A stretch of DNA of 64,000 nt from Methylophaga sp002354555 (GCA_965215665.1 OZ244110.1:1426001-1490000); one strand, 5' to 3'; positions 24,592 through 34,145 are shown, numbered from the stretch's first letter. Numbers and translations are program-made. The notes: a model not told the origin generated them from the sequence alone.

Positions 24592-27583
24592 TCAGGTTTT
24601 GTAGGTCAGCATTTGTGCAACTCTGTTCAAAAGTGCTGCACGATGATATGGCTTATTTAAAATTGGAATACTGCCATTTTGTTTTTCTTCGTCAGTCAAT
24701 ACTTTCTCCGTGTAACCCGAGGTATATAGCACGGGAAGTGTTTGTCGAAGCTGTTTTGCCTGTTTTGCCAGTTCATGTCCGCTTATACCGCCGGGCATAA
24801 GCATGTCAGTGAACAGTAAATCAATTTGCTGTGCCGACGCAAGCCAGTTTAAAGCCTGATGGCCATCGGCTGCTGCAAGCACCTGATAACCTGCATCCCG
24901 CAGCTGTGAAATAGCATAATGTCTGACCAGATCATTGTCTTCTACAACCAAAATGGTTTGTGTGGAATGATGTACTGTTGTCGGAGAATCAATCTGCTGC
25001 AAAACGGGTGCTGGCGACACCATTTCATTATGAGGAAGAAACAACTGGAATCGTGTTCCCCGACCGGGCTCAGACTGTACCTGGATATGACCGCCAGACT
25101 GTTTGATGAAACCAAATACCATGCTTAATCCCAGACCACTGCCTTTTCCTGCGGGCTTTGTGGTGAAAAAAAGGTTCAAATACCTTGTCCAGCAAATCCT
25201 GAGAAATACCTTCGCCATTATCCATGACATCAATTTTGACGTATTCACCTGCCTCAAGTTCGTTTGGTGAGGTTTGTTGATGGTTGAGCAGGGTAAATCG
25301 TTCAGTGCTGATCATTAGTTTGCCACCCTCAGGCATGGCATCCCGAGCATTAATGGTCAGATTTAATAAACTGCTCTCCAGTTGAACGGGATCAATCATA
25401 ACTGGCCAGATATCGCTATTAAGGTTCAGATCCAATTCGTATTTTTGGCCTAAAGAGCTTCGTAATAAAGCCTCAATATTACGTATCAACATGTTGATAT
25501 TAACTGCTTCTGGGGATAATGGCTGGCGTCTGGCAAAAGCCAGTAGATTACTGGTTAAGCGCGCACCTCGATCGGCGGCACTGCTGATAAGTTTTGCCAG
25601 AGGCTGCAAAGCGGGTTTATCGGTCAGCTCATCGATCAATATCTCGGTATTCCCGGTAATAACGGTCAATAAGTTATTAAAATCATGGGCAATCCCCCCG
25701 GTTAACTGCCCAATGGCTTCCATCCGCTGTGCCAATTGTAATTGTTTCTGTAAATGCCTTTCTTCAGTAATATCGCGCTCAACTGAAACCCAGTGGGTAT
25801 ACCAGCCAGCAGTCAGGCCAATGGGAACACTGTTCAGCTCCAGCACGATTTCACGACCACTTTTATGGTACTGGGTTAATTGAGCGCGAAATGGCTGCCA
25901 GGTACTGTAAGCCGCTTTTATTTTTTGAAGTTCTTTTTTTTCGGTTTTTGGGCCATGCAAAATTTTCAGGCTTTTGCCGATAACTTCCTGACGGCTGTAA
26001 CCGGTTATCCGTTCAAATGCATTGTTCACAAAAACGATATTTGCCATTTCTTGGGCAAAACGTGAGGCTTCAGTAATAATCACCACATCGTTAAGTTGTG
26101 ATACCGCACTTCTTAATAACTTTAGTTCTTCAGCTTCCCGACGTTGTCGAGTAATATCGCGCAGATATACAGTAAGACCTTTTGTTGAAGGGTAAATCCT
26201 GATATCCAGCCATAACTGTTTTGCTTCGTACAGATGTTCAAAGGACATCACCTGTTGCTGCAAGAGTGCCAATGACAATTTTTTTACCAGCGAACCGCCT
26301 GGGTCAATATCAGTATTTTCGATACCTTTGTGATCCAGCAATTGTGAATGGGGAATATTAAATAAAGCCACCGCCTGATTATTCACATAGTTAAACTGCA
26401 AATCAGTACTTAAGGTGAAAAAGGCATCGGTGATACTGTCCAGCGTGTTCTGCAGTTGCTGTGATAGGGCTTCACTCTGTTGTTGCAATAGTTTGGTTTG
26501 ATGGATATTGATACTCGATCCGTACCATTTTGTGATTTTTCCCTGTTCATTGCGAATCGCACTGGCTTGAGCCAGAAACCACATATATTCATCATCAAAC
26601 CGCCGCAATCGAAACTCATCAGAATAGGCAATACCTGTTCTCATTGATTGAGACCATCGTTCACGCGCTGCTGTCTGATCATCCGGGTGCACCAGTTCAA
26701 ACCAGTTGTTGAGAATATAGGATTCTGGTTTGCCAAAAAATTCAATGGCAAAACGGGAAACTGAGTCAAGCATCCCTTCCGCTGTCACCGTCCACATAAA
26801 CTGGAGCGTTGTTTCAGCCATATAGTGAGAACGCCGCTGTTCTTCGATAAGATTGGCTTCTACCAGTTTACGATCATGCACATCCTGGATGACACCCTGC
26901 ACCTGAAAAGGTAAATGCTGGTCTGGATAGGCCATTATTCGGAGCCGTCCAGGGTCGTTCTTAAGGGCGAGTGAGAATTCACCATCAAGCGGATGTTTAG
27001 AGTTCAGCGTGGCATTTATCGCCTGATTCAACGCTGCTTGTTGATTATCTTTAAACAGGGAAACAAATTGCTTCTGTGAAAGCTGGCAGGGGTATTTTTG
27101 ATTTAACAGAATGGCTGCTTCTGCGCTTAGTTGGATAAGTCCCGTTTTATCCAGCTGCCAATAACCCAGTTTCGCGATGTCTGCAGCAAGTTTGAGTTGT
27201 TGTTGATTTTTAGTCTGTTGTTGGTGTGAACGAATGGTATAGCGACTAAGTAGAAAAATCGCCATTAATGCCAATGATGCCAACGTCCGGTTTGCGACAA
27301 ACTGAGTTTGTAAAATGGTCTGCTGACCCTCCGGCATGATCACTATGCCCCACCAGACGAATAGTAAACTGAGCAAAAACGTTATGCTTAATCGGCGGAG
27401 ACTGCCGCCAGCATTAGCCAGCATAAGGATGGGGGCATATAGAATACCGTGCGCAAAACCCGGGGCCGTGAAACGATCCGCAAATAACACCAGAATCAAC
27501 AAAAGAAAAAGCAGTCCATCAAATATCGAACTGTTTAAAAAACGGCTAAGATTCTGACTCATAAAATAGATGACTCCAGTCAT
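24592..27583 (-). pseudogene. Hybrid sensor histidine kinase (PAS repeats-HisKA-HATPase-REC), broken by a 1-base frameshift
   Basis: Reading from 27583 gives a membrane N-terminus (several helices to about residue 130), three to four PAS domains (about 150-620), then HisKA with H-box GGIAHDFNNLLTVITGN and HATPase_c up to DNGEGIS and DKVFEPFF. There the frame turns to nonsense and stops at 25070. In the next frame the sequence continues as FFTTKPAGKGSGLGLSMVFG, followed by a receiver domain (Asp in LLFTDMLMPGG) ending at 24592. The switch lies in a run of seven A (25166-25172; seven T on the coding strand). Removing one base restores EPFFTTKPAGKG and a continuous protein of about 996 residues. 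As written, the G2 box and receiver are lost. It could be a real mutation, a sequencing error or a slippage site. The start could also be ATG 27562. Confidence 0.88.
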
Positions 27584-27660
27584 CCAGCGCTGGGTGATGA
27601 AAAAGCAATTAATCTACGAATATACGTTAATAACGTTCAACGTCAAATGTTTTATGGTCT

Positions 27661-27828
27661 GTTTATTATTCATCACTACCACTGGAGTGAGCTGAAAAAG
27701 CATAAATTAAGGTAACGATGAGTAAAGTTTGTGAGATACATCCAAGTACTTCAACCCTATTGGGCTAACGCTCAAAAACACTCCAGACGTTTTTGTAGTT
27801 ATTCTAAACAAGCCAAAAGCAAAGCAGA
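27661..27828. repeat. Decayed copy of the palindromic repeat family
   Basis: This stretch, between the hybrid kinase start and the 5-FCL gene, matches the reverse complement of the repeat at 31809-32137 in blocks: TGAGCTGAAAAAGC, TGTGAGATACATCCA, CGCTCAAAAAC and GACGTTTTTGTAGTTATTCT. Intervening parts are diverged or deleted, so this is an old half-copy. Its left end (TTCATCACTACCACTGGAG) resembles the terminal module of the full copies. Confidence 0.75.
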
Positions 27829-27833
27829 AAGTC

Positions 27834-28394
27834 TTATGGAAAGATTTTTTCTTCTGTAACAATTCTATCCATCGGCACATCATGTGGCTGAGCTTCAATG
27901 CTGTCGAGCAACATCCATTGGAAACCAATACCAATACTGAACGGTTTTACAGGTTTGGCAAGAGTACGATCATAAAAGCCACCCCCATTACCTAAGCGAT
28001 GTAAATCAGTATCAAATCCAACCAATGGAATGATCAGTACGTCTGGCTCCACGATGGCGGTATTTTGAGGCACCGGAATGTCCCAGACTTCAGCCTGCAT
28101 AATGGATTCCGGACGCCATTGCCGAAATTCTAAAGCCTCTTTAGTGCCAATAATCTTTGGCAAGGCGGCTTGCCACCCTTGCTCGATAAGACCACAAATG
28201 AAATCCCGGCAATCTATTTCACCGCGAACCGGCCAGTAAAAGCCAATTGTGCCCTTGGGCAAGGGGTCAATAATTGTCTGTAAGTTATCAAATAAAGCTA
28301 CCTGATGAATCAGGCGAAGATCATTGGCAATGTCTAAACGCTGTTGCGTTAACCGATAGCGTTGTTTATTGCGCCATTCTTGCCAGGTAGTCAT
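27834..28394 (-). CDS. 5-formyltetrahydrofolate cyclo-ligase
   Basis: 186 residues. The family signature is present: basic N-terminus RNKQRYRLT for ATP/substrate, GFYWPVRGEID, the ATP-binding PLVGFDTDLHRLGNGGGFYDR loop region and the C-terminal HDVPMDRIVTEE. It converts 5-formyl-THF to 5,10-methenyl-THF using ATP, returning a storage/inhibitory folate to the one-carbon pool, which is useful in a methylotroph. Its start overlaps the end of nsrR by 4 bases, so the two are co-transcribed; the pairing with an NO sensor is unexplained. Confidence 0.92.
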   Translation of the reverse strand: MTTWQEWRNKQRYRLTQQRLDIANDLRLIHQVALFDNLQTIIDPLPKGTIGFYWPVRGEIDCRDFICGLIEQGWQAALPKIIGTKEALEFRQWRPESIMQAEVWDIPVPQNTAIVEPDVLIIPLVGFDTDLHRLGNGGGFYDRTLAKPVKPFSIGIGFQWMLLDSIEAQPHDVPMDRIVTEEKIFP

Positions 28395-28831
28395 GCAGAT
28401 TCCGGTATTTCCAACAATTCCTGCAGTCTGTCCTTATTGAATACCACATCGGCGAGTGTGTAATCGTCCAGTACGTTCAGGAAGGCGGCCTGAGCTTTAT
28501 GAAGAGCATTTCTCAAAATGCAGGCAGGTTGAATCGGACAAGCGATTTCATCACCGAAACAGGGAAGTAATTGCAGGTTTTCAGTTTTCCGTACCAGTTT
28601 TCCTATACCGATATCATTGATTGGTAAAGCCAGTTTCAAGCCACCCCCACGACCTCGATGGCTCACAATATAACCATGCTGAACCAGCGTTTGAGCGACT
28701 TTTGCAAGGTGATTGGATGAAATGCCGAATCGTGTCGCCGCATCCTGAATAGTTGCAGCTTGCTTACCATGATGTATTGCAAGATAGACCAGTAATCGAA
28801 GCGCATAATCGGTATGCGTTGTAAGTTGCAT
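28391..28831 (-). CDS. nsrR: Rrf2-family NO-sensing repressor NsrR
   Basis: 146 residues. The winged helix (MQLTTHTDYALRLLVYLAIH) is typical of NsrR, and three cysteines in LLPCFGDEIACPIQPACIL have spacing C-x6-C-x5-C that can ligate an Fe-S cluster. NsrR represses NO-detoxifying genes until NO damages its cluster. It is divergent from the flavohemoglobin gene, with an imperfect palindrome in between; this arrangement is the main support for calling it NsrR rather than another Rrf2 protein such as IscR. Confidence 0.9.
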   Translation of the reverse strand: MQLTTHTDYALRLLVYLAIHHGKQAATIQDAATRFGISSNHLAKVAQTLVQHGYIVSHRGRGGGLKLALPINDIGIGKLVRKTENLQLLPCFGDEIACPIQPACILRNALHKAQAAFLNVLDDYTLADVVFNKDRLQELLEIPESA

Positions 28832-28874
28832 TATTCGTTGACTCCTAAAAGGTGGACCAATACTATGTGTTTTT

Positions 28875-28899
28875 AAATAGGTATGTAAAATGCCTGTTT
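28875..28899 (+). promoter_or_regulatory. Candidate NsrR operator upstream of hmp
   Basis: A 25-base imperfect palindrome, AAATAGGTATG-TA-AAATGCCTGTTT in outline, has arms AGGTAT and ATGCCT five bases apart and A/T-rich flanks matching in inverted order. The known NsrR site is an inverted repeat around ATGyATTTxxAATrCAT, and this is a partial match. It lies 20-44 bases before the hmp start and between the divergent nsrR and hmp genes. Confidence 0.5.
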
Positions 28900-28918
28900 A
28901 GCTAATAGGAGTTTGGCA

Positions 28919-30136
28919 ATGAAGCCTGAAACTTTCGATATTATTCGTCAAACCGTGCCTTTACTGGAGCAGCATGGCGAACAATTAGCAGACTGTTTTT
29001 ACAAAAATATGTTCCGTAATAATCCGGAAGTAAACGTTTTTTTCAATCCAGCACATCAACAATCAGGTGCCCAGCAACACGCTTTGGCTACCACCATCTG
29101 TGCGTATGCCCGGCACATTGATAACCCCAGCGAATTGCGACAAGCGTTCGAGGTTATTTTTCATAAACATGTTTCTCTGGGGATAAAACCTGAGCATTAC
29201 CCCATCGTAGGAAATAATTTGTTATTAACGCTGCGTGAAGTTCTCGGCGAAGCGGCACCTGCTAAGGTGATTGAGAGCTGGACAGAGGCTTATGGTGTGT
29301 TAGCCGGTATTTTTATCGACAGAGAAGATGATTTATATCAGCAACAGCAGAGCAAACATGGCTGGAATGGATTTAAGGCTTTCACCCTGATTCGACGTCA
29401 CTCAGAAAGCAGCAACATTACTTCTTTCTATCTGCGACCGACTGATAATAAGCCGTTAAAGGCTTATCTGCCGGGGCAATATATTACGCTGAAAGTTCAA
29501 CTGGCCGACGGTAGCCAGACGATGCGGAATTATAGTTTGTCTTCTGCTCCGAGAGAAGATTACTTTCGAATCAGCGTCAAAAAACATGCTGGTGAGTTAC
29601 CAGATCATCCTGGCGGGGTAGTCTCAAACAGACTGCATGATAACGTGCAGGTAGGTGAACAACTGCTGCTGGCACCCCCTATTGGAAATTTCATATTAAG
29701 GCTGCCCGAAGCGGTCAATAGGCCATTGGTGTTTATTGCTGGTGGAGTGGGAATAACGCCTTTACTTGCAATGCTGCACTCTGGCTTAGCCCATGAACCA
29801 GAGCGCTCATTTACTTTGATTCAATTAGCCAGAAACAATAACGTTCTTCCATTTTATGAAGAACTCTCAGTGCTAGCGCATACCTATCCAAATTTCCAAT
29901 GGCACATTCGTTTAAGCCAATCTACCGGCTTTCAATCCCAGTATTTGATCGACAGTGAAGGCTATATAGACAAAGCGTTGCTGGAGCGCTTAGTACCAGA
30001 GCCTGAAGCGAATTATTACCTGTGCGGTCCTGCCGCAATGATACAAACCACAATGACCATATTAAAAGAGCGTGGCGTTGATAGTTCATCAATAGCTGCA
30101 GAATTTTTCGGGCCTTCCCAATCCTTAACAGACTGA
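28919..30136 (+). CDS. hmp: Flavohemoglobin, nitric oxide dioxygenase
   Basis: 405 residues from ATG 28919, with AGGAG 9 bases upstream; a TTG two codons earlier is less likely. The globin domain (1-140) has proximal His in FHKHVSLGIKPEHY and distal Tyr in CFYKNMF. The FAD domain (about 150-260) has RNYSLSSAP, and the NAD domain (about 265-400) has GGVGITPLLAML and YLCGPAAMI. It oxidises NO to nitrate with O2 and NADH in the cytoplasm. Divergent from nsrR, its presumed repressor. Length and domains are those of a complete Hmp. Confidence 0.95.
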   Translation: MKPETFDIIRQTVPLLEQHGEQLADCFYKNMFRNNPEVNVFFNPAHQQSGAQQHALATTICAYARHIDNPSELRQAFEVIFHKHVSLGIKPEHYPIVGNNLLLTLREVLGEAAPAKVIESWTEAYGVLAGIFIDREDDLYQQQQSKHGWNGFKAFTLIRRHSESSNITSFYLRPTDNKPLKAYLPGQYITLKVQLADGSQTMRNYSLSSAPREDYFRISVKKHAGELPDHPGGVVSNRLHDNVQVGEQLLLAPPIGNFILRLPEAVNRPLVFIAGGVGITPLLAMLHSGLAHEPERSFTLIQLARNNNVLPFYEELSVLAHTYPNFQWHIRLSQSTGFQSQYLIDSEGYIDKALLERLVPEPEANYYLCGPAAMIQTTMTILKERGVDSSSIAAEFFGPSQSLTD

Positions 30137-30226
30137 AACCCTGATATTTATTCAGTAGGTATCCGCTTTAATGGTAATGAAGCCTCTAAGCGGGATTATT
30201 AATCCAACATAGAACATGACCAAGCA

Positions 30227-30958
30227 ATGAAGCTATCCGACAGGCTGCAAAGATGGCAGCACCGTTTATTACAAACTCACCCAAAACTTAAAGAAAAACT
30301 AAATGCCAGTTTAGGAGCATTTACGGCAATTTGGCTGCTGATGACCCTCATCAGTCAATTACAAATGACAATGGAAATGGAGTTGCTGGTGCTTGCATCA
30401 ATGGGCGCCTCTACATTCTTATTATTTGTAGTGCCGCATAGTCCAATGGCTCAACCCTGGCCGTTAATGGCAGGTCATTTGATTGCTGCTGTAATGGGGG
30501 TGAGTTGTAACTATTGGATAGCTGAGCCGGTGTTGGCCACTGCCACAGCGGTGGGCTTGTCGGTGTTTTTAATGCATTTTCTGCATGCCCTTCATCCGCC
30601 CGCTGCCGCTACAGCCATGATTGCGGTTATCGGCATACCGGAGCACAGCAGCATTGCATGGTTTTTTGTTTATGCTGTTGTCACCATTAACGCTGGCAGC
30701 CTGCTTATTTTGTCTTTACTGATTAATAATCTGTTGCCAGGCCGTCATTATCCGCACCGTGATAACCATCATAAACACCATGATCAATTCATAAAGCAGA
30801 AAGATAAGACAACGCTATTAAATGAAGAGGATTTTCACTGGGCGCTTTCCCAAATGGAGGCCGTTATTGATGTCTCAGAAACAGACCTAGTTGATTTATA
30901 TGAGTTTGCTTCAGAGCACGCAGAGAAAAGACATTTAAAACAGAAAATGAATAATTAA
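30227..30958 (+). CDS. HPP family membrane protein
   Basis: 243 residues. About 4-5 membrane helices in residues 25-165 include the family signature ALHPPAAATAMIAV. A His-rich loop follows (HRDNHHKHHDQ), then an acidic, helical cytoplasmic tail (about 185-243). Some HPP proteins in cyanobacteria and plastids transport nitrite; for proteobacterial members the substrate is unknown. Location 90 bases after hmp suggests, but does not show, a link with nitrogen oxides. No clear ribosome site precedes the ATG. Confidence 0.8.
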   Translation: MKLSDRLQRWQHRLLQTHPKLKEKLNASLGAFTAIWLLMTLISQLQMTMEMELLVLASMGASTFLLFVVPHSPMAQPWPLMAGHLIAAVMGVSCNYWIAEPVLATATAVGLSVFLMHFLHALHPPAAATAMIAVIGIPEHSSIAWFFVYAVVTINAGSLLILSLLINNLLPGRHYPHRDNHHKHHDQFIKQKDKTTLLNEEDFHWALSQMEAVIDVSETDLVDLYEFASEHAEKRHLKQKMNN

Positions 30959-30962
30959 TTTT

Positions 30963-30978
30963 ATTCAGTTTGATTTAA
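30963..30978 (+). promoter_or_regulatory. Duplicated upstream motif, copy 1 (PepSY gene 1)
   Basis: The 16-base block ATTCAGTTTGATTTAA lies 50 bases before the first PepSY gene and recurs exactly at 31428-31443, 48 bases before the second. The equal spacing points to a promoter or operator carried along in a tandem gene duplication. Confidence 0.6.
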
Positions 30979-31027
30979 GTTTGGTTTTGTAAAGTGGGCA
31001 CACCTTAATCGGAAAGGAGTACCAAAA

Positions 31028-31345
31028 ATGAAAAACTTAAATAAACTTACTTTAGTTACATTCCTTGCGTCAGCGTTCACATTCTCTGCAGCGAACGTTA
31101 TGGCAGATGATGATATGGCTACTATGCAGATGCAAGCGGAAAAATTCGGTTTAATAAGTGCTGACGAAGCTAAAAATATCGCACTGAAAGAAAAGTCTGG
31201 CGTGGTTACTGATATTGAGTTAGATGATATTGATAACGGCGGTGGTTGGGAATACGAAGTCGAAGTTGTTCAGGAAGATGGTACTGAATGGGATATTGAT
31301 GTTCATGCCAAAACCGGTGAGCTCCGTAAAGTAGACCGTGACTAA
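31028..31345 (+). CDS. Periplasmic PepSY-domain protein 1
   Basis: 105 residues. A signal peptide (cut near VMADD) precedes a single PepSY domain: SADEAKNIALKEKSGVVTDI followed by GGWEYEVEVVQEDGTEWDID and VHAKTGELRK. The mature protein is very acidic. PepSY proteins bind or inhibit peptidases or act as envelope modulators; small ones next to two-component systems may sense metals or antimicrobial peptides. RBS AAAGGAG. The next gene is a paralogue with the same layout, and a third lies with the two-component operon at 34 kb. Confidence 0.85.
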   Translation: MKNLNKLTLVTFLASAFTFSAANVMADDDMATMQMQAEKFGLISADEAKNIALKEKSGVVTDIELDDIDNGGGWEYEVEVVQEDGTEWDIDVHAKTGELRKVDRD

Positions 31346-31373
31346 TAGGGTTTTATCCTAGCGTAAAAAGCAG

Positions 31374-31401
31374 CGGCTCGCCTTTGGCGGGCCGTTTTTT
31401 T
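31374..31401 (+). terminator. Terminator after PepSY gene 1
   Basis: The 9-bp stem CGGCTCGCC / GGCGGGCCG (one G-T pair) closes a TTT loop and is followed by seven T. It separates the two tandem PepSY genes into independent units. Confidence 0.9.
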
Positions 31402-31427
31402 GTAAAAGCTAAAAATTAATTTTAAGC

Positions 31428-31443
31428 ATTCAGTTTGATTTAA
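31428..31443 (+). promoter_or_regulatory. Duplicated upstream motif, copy 2 (PepSY gene 2)
   Basis: Exact second copy of ATTCAGTTTGATTTAA, 48 bases before the start of PepSY gene 2. Together with copy 1 it suggests common control of both paralogues. Confidence 0.6.
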
Positions 31444-31490
31444 TTTTTATTGAATACCATTGATTAATATAAATTAAAAAGAGGAAAAAA

Positions 31491-31799
31491 ATGAAAAAAT
31501 TCATACTGATTACGTTAGCTGGCTCTGCTTTAAACTTTCCAGTTTTAGCAGACGATATAAATGAGATGAATGCAAAAAGTGAACAGTTAGGTTTGATTGG
31601 TGTTGATGAAGCAAAATCAATTGCGTTAGAAGCCAAACCAGGCATCATTGATGATATTGATTTGGATAATCGCTCTTTTGTTGGAGGCTGGGACTATGAA
31701 ATTGAAGTGCTAGGTAAAGATGGCAAGGAATGGGGTGTTTATATCAATGCAGAAACCGGTGAGGTCAGAAAAGTCAGTCGAGATTGGGACTTGTTCTAA
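31491..31799 (+). CDS. Periplasmic PepSY-domain protein 2
   Basis: 102 residues with a signal peptide (ends NFPVLADD) and one PepSY domain: GVDEAKSIALEAKPGIIDDI, GGWDYEIEVLGKDGKEWGVY and INAETGEVRK. It is clearly paralogous to the gene 150 bases upstream: same length, same signal-domain junction, and same EKFGLIS / EQLGLIG segment before the domain. RBS AGAGG. The palindromic repeat begins 10 bases after its stop, so transcription may run into that element. Confidence 0.85.
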   Translation: MKKFILITLAGSALNFPVLADDINEMNAKSEQLGLIGVDEAKSIALEAKPGIIDDIDLDNRSFVGGWDYEIEVLGKDGKEWGVYINAETGEVRKVSRDWDLF

Positions 31800-31808
31800 A
31801 GGATTTTT

Positions 31809-32137
31809 AGGGCTTTTTGATCTTTGATCTCCGCCTCTGTTGTGAGCTGAAAAAGCGCCACTTATGTCCACGGATGGACTGTATGCCGGCGCGCCAGGGA
31901 GGTGCGCGCCGGTCTGCGTTGCTCGTTACTTATTTAGAATAACTACAAAAACGTCAGGACAGCAATGTTCCAGACATTGCTTTTGCATACACTCCATCCA
32001 TGGAGATAAACGTTTTTGAGCGCAAGCCCCAATGGGGTGAGATACATGGATGTATCTCACAAAAGGCGCTCCTCGTGCCTTGATTGACGCTTTTTCAGCT
32101 CACAACAGAGGCGGAGATCAAAGATCAACATGTCCCA
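31809..32137. repeat. Palindromic MITE-like repeat, full copy A
   Basis: About 329 bp, no coding capacity. The two ends carry a perfect 39-bp inverted repeat (31819-31857 and 32088-32126) beginning GATCTTTGATCTCCGCCTCT. Inside are further hairpins: CCGGCGCGCC/GGTGCGCGCCGG near 31889, and GTGAGATACAT/ATGTATCTCAC near 32037-32060. Outer bases (AGGGC...; ...GTCCC) weakly continue the inverted repeat. Bases 32061-32113 are identical over 53 bp to 34788-34840 in copy B. No transposase is encoded, so it would be a non-autonomous element. It fills the whole gap between PepSY gene 2 and the convergent kinase gene. Confidence 0.85.
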
Positions 32138-32160
32138 GGAAATCCGCCAAGGCGGATTCC

Positions 32161-33486
32161 TTAAACAATTAACGGCAGTCGTACTTCCACTTTCAATCCA
32201 CCCATCGCAGATCGACTGAACAACATTTCGCCGCTATAACTTTCCACGATGTCAGACACTATGGCTAAGCCAAGCCCACTGCCAGGTACCGACTCATCTG
32301 CCCTGAAGCCTCGTTGTGGTAATTGTGACAATTTATTTTCATCACAGCCCTGACCATCATCTTCAACCACAAAATAACAATAATGGTTTTGATAAACAGT
32401 GATGTTGACGCGTTTACGGCACCATTTACAGGCATTTTCCAGTAAGTTACCCAGCATCTCCAGCAAATCTTCACGATCACCAAAAAACAGTAAATCGGGT
32501 TCAATTTCCCAGTCGATAACCGGTGATTTATCTCGATAAAGTAACTGTAAAGTCCGGCTCAGCTCGGCTATTTCATGTTCCAGATCGACTTTTTGACCCG
32601 GCATCGGCGAACCTAATAAACGGGCACGTTTTAATTCTCTTTCGATGGTTTGCCCCATGTCACGGCTGACCTGATGTAATGCCTTTTGCGTATTCGGAAG
32701 CGTTTTCAGTTCAGCACTTTCGGCGGTTTGATTCAAGAGCGTCAGACGTGTTTTTAGAGCATGTGCCAGATTACCTAACGCGGCACGTGAGCGCTGCGTT
32801 TTACGCGTCATGGTGACTAATAGACGATTCAGCTCTTGTATCATGGGCTGAATTTCATCAGGCCCTTGAGTTTCAATTTTTTCCGTTTCACCTCTGCGTA
32901 ATCTTGAGAGTTGTTGCTGGAGACGCTGTAAAGGCTGTAATGCTTTGCCAACGATCAACCACTGAATTATCAGCAATACAATCAGACCAATACCTGATAC
33001 CAGTGAATACAGCATCTGGAAATGCAATATATCTTCATCCAGTTCACTGATATTTTGCCCCACCATAATAGTCAGGCTTTGTCCTTGCTTGAAATAGCCA
33101 CGCTGCAGGCTGAATAGTCTTTCATCATTCGGGCCATCGATTAATGTTTGGCGCTTCTGTCCACTGGCAAGCTGTTCGATGGTTAATGATTCATCCCATA
33201 AAGATCGCGACTGTTTACAGGTTTGTTCAGTACATACTACGTAGTAATGACCAGAAAAAGGTCGTTGATACAAACTGCTGAGACGAAGCGAGCTGAGGTC
33301 GAATGAACCGTCAGGATTAATTTCGACGCTGGCCAGTAGCCCTTCAGTTTCGCTTTCCAGCCGTTCCAGAAGTTGTGTTTCAGTAACACGTTCAATAACC
33401 AGCGTTATAAGTGCCCATTGCAGCAAAATTAACAGGCTGAGAGTAAACGTCAGACCAATCGACAGTCGGCGTTTTAGTGAGCTCAT
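32161..33486 (-). CDS. Sensor histidine kinase (PhoQ-like)
   Basis: 441 residues. Two membrane helices (about 8-32 and 165-187) flank a periplasmic sensor of about 130 residues. A HAMP-like segment follows, then HisKA with H-box GNLAHALKTRLTLL, N-box LLENACKWC, G1 EDDGQGCDE and G2 GSGLGLAIVSDIV. The ALKTxLTLL form of the H-box is the PhoQ/PmrB-like one. It overlaps the regulator gene by 4 bases. With the upstream PepSY gene, this forms a PepSY-regulator-kinase operon. The signal (divalent cations, cationic peptides or other) is not known. Confidence 0.9.
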   Translation of the reverse strand: MSSLKRRLSIGLTFTLSLLILLQWALITLVIERVTETQLLERLESETEGLLASVEINPDGSFDLSSLRLSSLYQRPFSGHYYVVCTEQTCKQSRSLWDESLTIEQLASGQKRQTLIDGPNDERLFSLQRGYFKQGQSLTIMVGQNISELDEDILHFQMLYSLVSGIGLIVLLIIQWLIVGKALQPLQRLQQQLSRLRRGETEKIETQGPDEIQPMIQELNRLLVTMTRKTQRSRAALGNLAHALKTRLTLLNQTAESAELKTLPNTQKALHQVSRDMGQTIERELKRARLLGSPMPGQKVDLEHEIAELSRTLQLLYRDKSPVIDWEIEPDLLFFGDREDLLEMLGNLLENACKWCRKRVNITVYQNHYCYFVVEDDGQGCDENKLSQLPQRGFRADESVPGSGLGLAIVSDIVESYSGEMLFSRSAMGGLKVEVRLPLIV

Positions 33487-34145
33487 ACCGATCCGAAAAT
33501 ATAGCCTTGCCCACGACGGGTTTGAATCAAATCTGTGCCTACCTTCTGACGTAGTCGGTTGACATAAACTTCAATAACATTGCTATCTCTATCACTGTCA
33601 TATTCATAGACATGTTCTGTCAGTCGGCTTTTTGAAATCACCTGTCCTGGATGTAGCATAAAGTAACGTAGCAGTCGGAATTCCGTCCCAGTTAAATTAA
33701 AAAAACGGCCATCTTTTAATTTAACGGACTGGGCATCTTCATCAAGCAATAATCCGGCAACCTGTAATGGTCCTCCGCTGGTACCTGAGCTACGCTTGAG
33801 CACCGCACTGATCCGAGCCAATAACTCTTCTGTCTGAAACGGCTTAGCAACGTAATCATCAGCGCCCGCTTTAAACCCCTGCACTTTTTCTTCCCAGCTG
33901 CCTCTTGCAGTGAGAATAACCACGGGAACATGATTATTACGATTACGCCAGTTTTGCAGTACTTCCATCCCGGATCGTTTGGGTAACCCCAGATCCAGAA
34001 CAATCAGATCATAGGGTTCAATATCACCCAGGGCTTCAGCATCAATACCATCGACAGACAAATCAACGGCATAGCCTGCTTGTGATAAGGCATTCTGTAG
34101 CGTTGGGCCCATCTGCACATCATCTTCAACGAGCAATATCCGCAT
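33483..34145 (-). CDS. OmpR-family response regulator (QseB/PmrA-like)
   Basis: 220 residues. The receiver has Asp in LIVLDLGLPKRSG and Lys in DDYVAKPF. The winged-helix effector (about 125-218) ends in the typical VIEVYVNRLRQKVG and RRGQGYIFG. The protein starts MRILLVEDD, 2 bases after the PepSY stop. It is probably phosphorylated by the kinase encoded directly downstream. A PmrA/QseB-type direct repeat upstream of the operon suggests autoregulation. Confidence 0.93.
   Translation of the reverse strand: MRILLVEDDVQMGPTLQNALSQAGYAVDLSVDGIDAEALGDIEPYDLIVLDLGLPKRSGMEVLQNWRNRNNHVPVVILTARGSWEEKVQGFKAGADDYVAKPFQTEELLARISAVLKRSSGTSGGPLQVAGLLLDEDAQSVKLKDGRFFNLTGTEFRLLRYFMLHPGQVISKSRLTEHVYEYDSDRDSNVIEVYVNRLRQKVGTDLIQTRRGQGYIFGSV

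Noticed and set aside
24592..25257. Separate response-regulator gene with a short kinase tail
   Set aside because: Its first 30 codons are the out-of-frame continuation of the kinase; the true protein is continuous apart from one extra base at 25166-25172.
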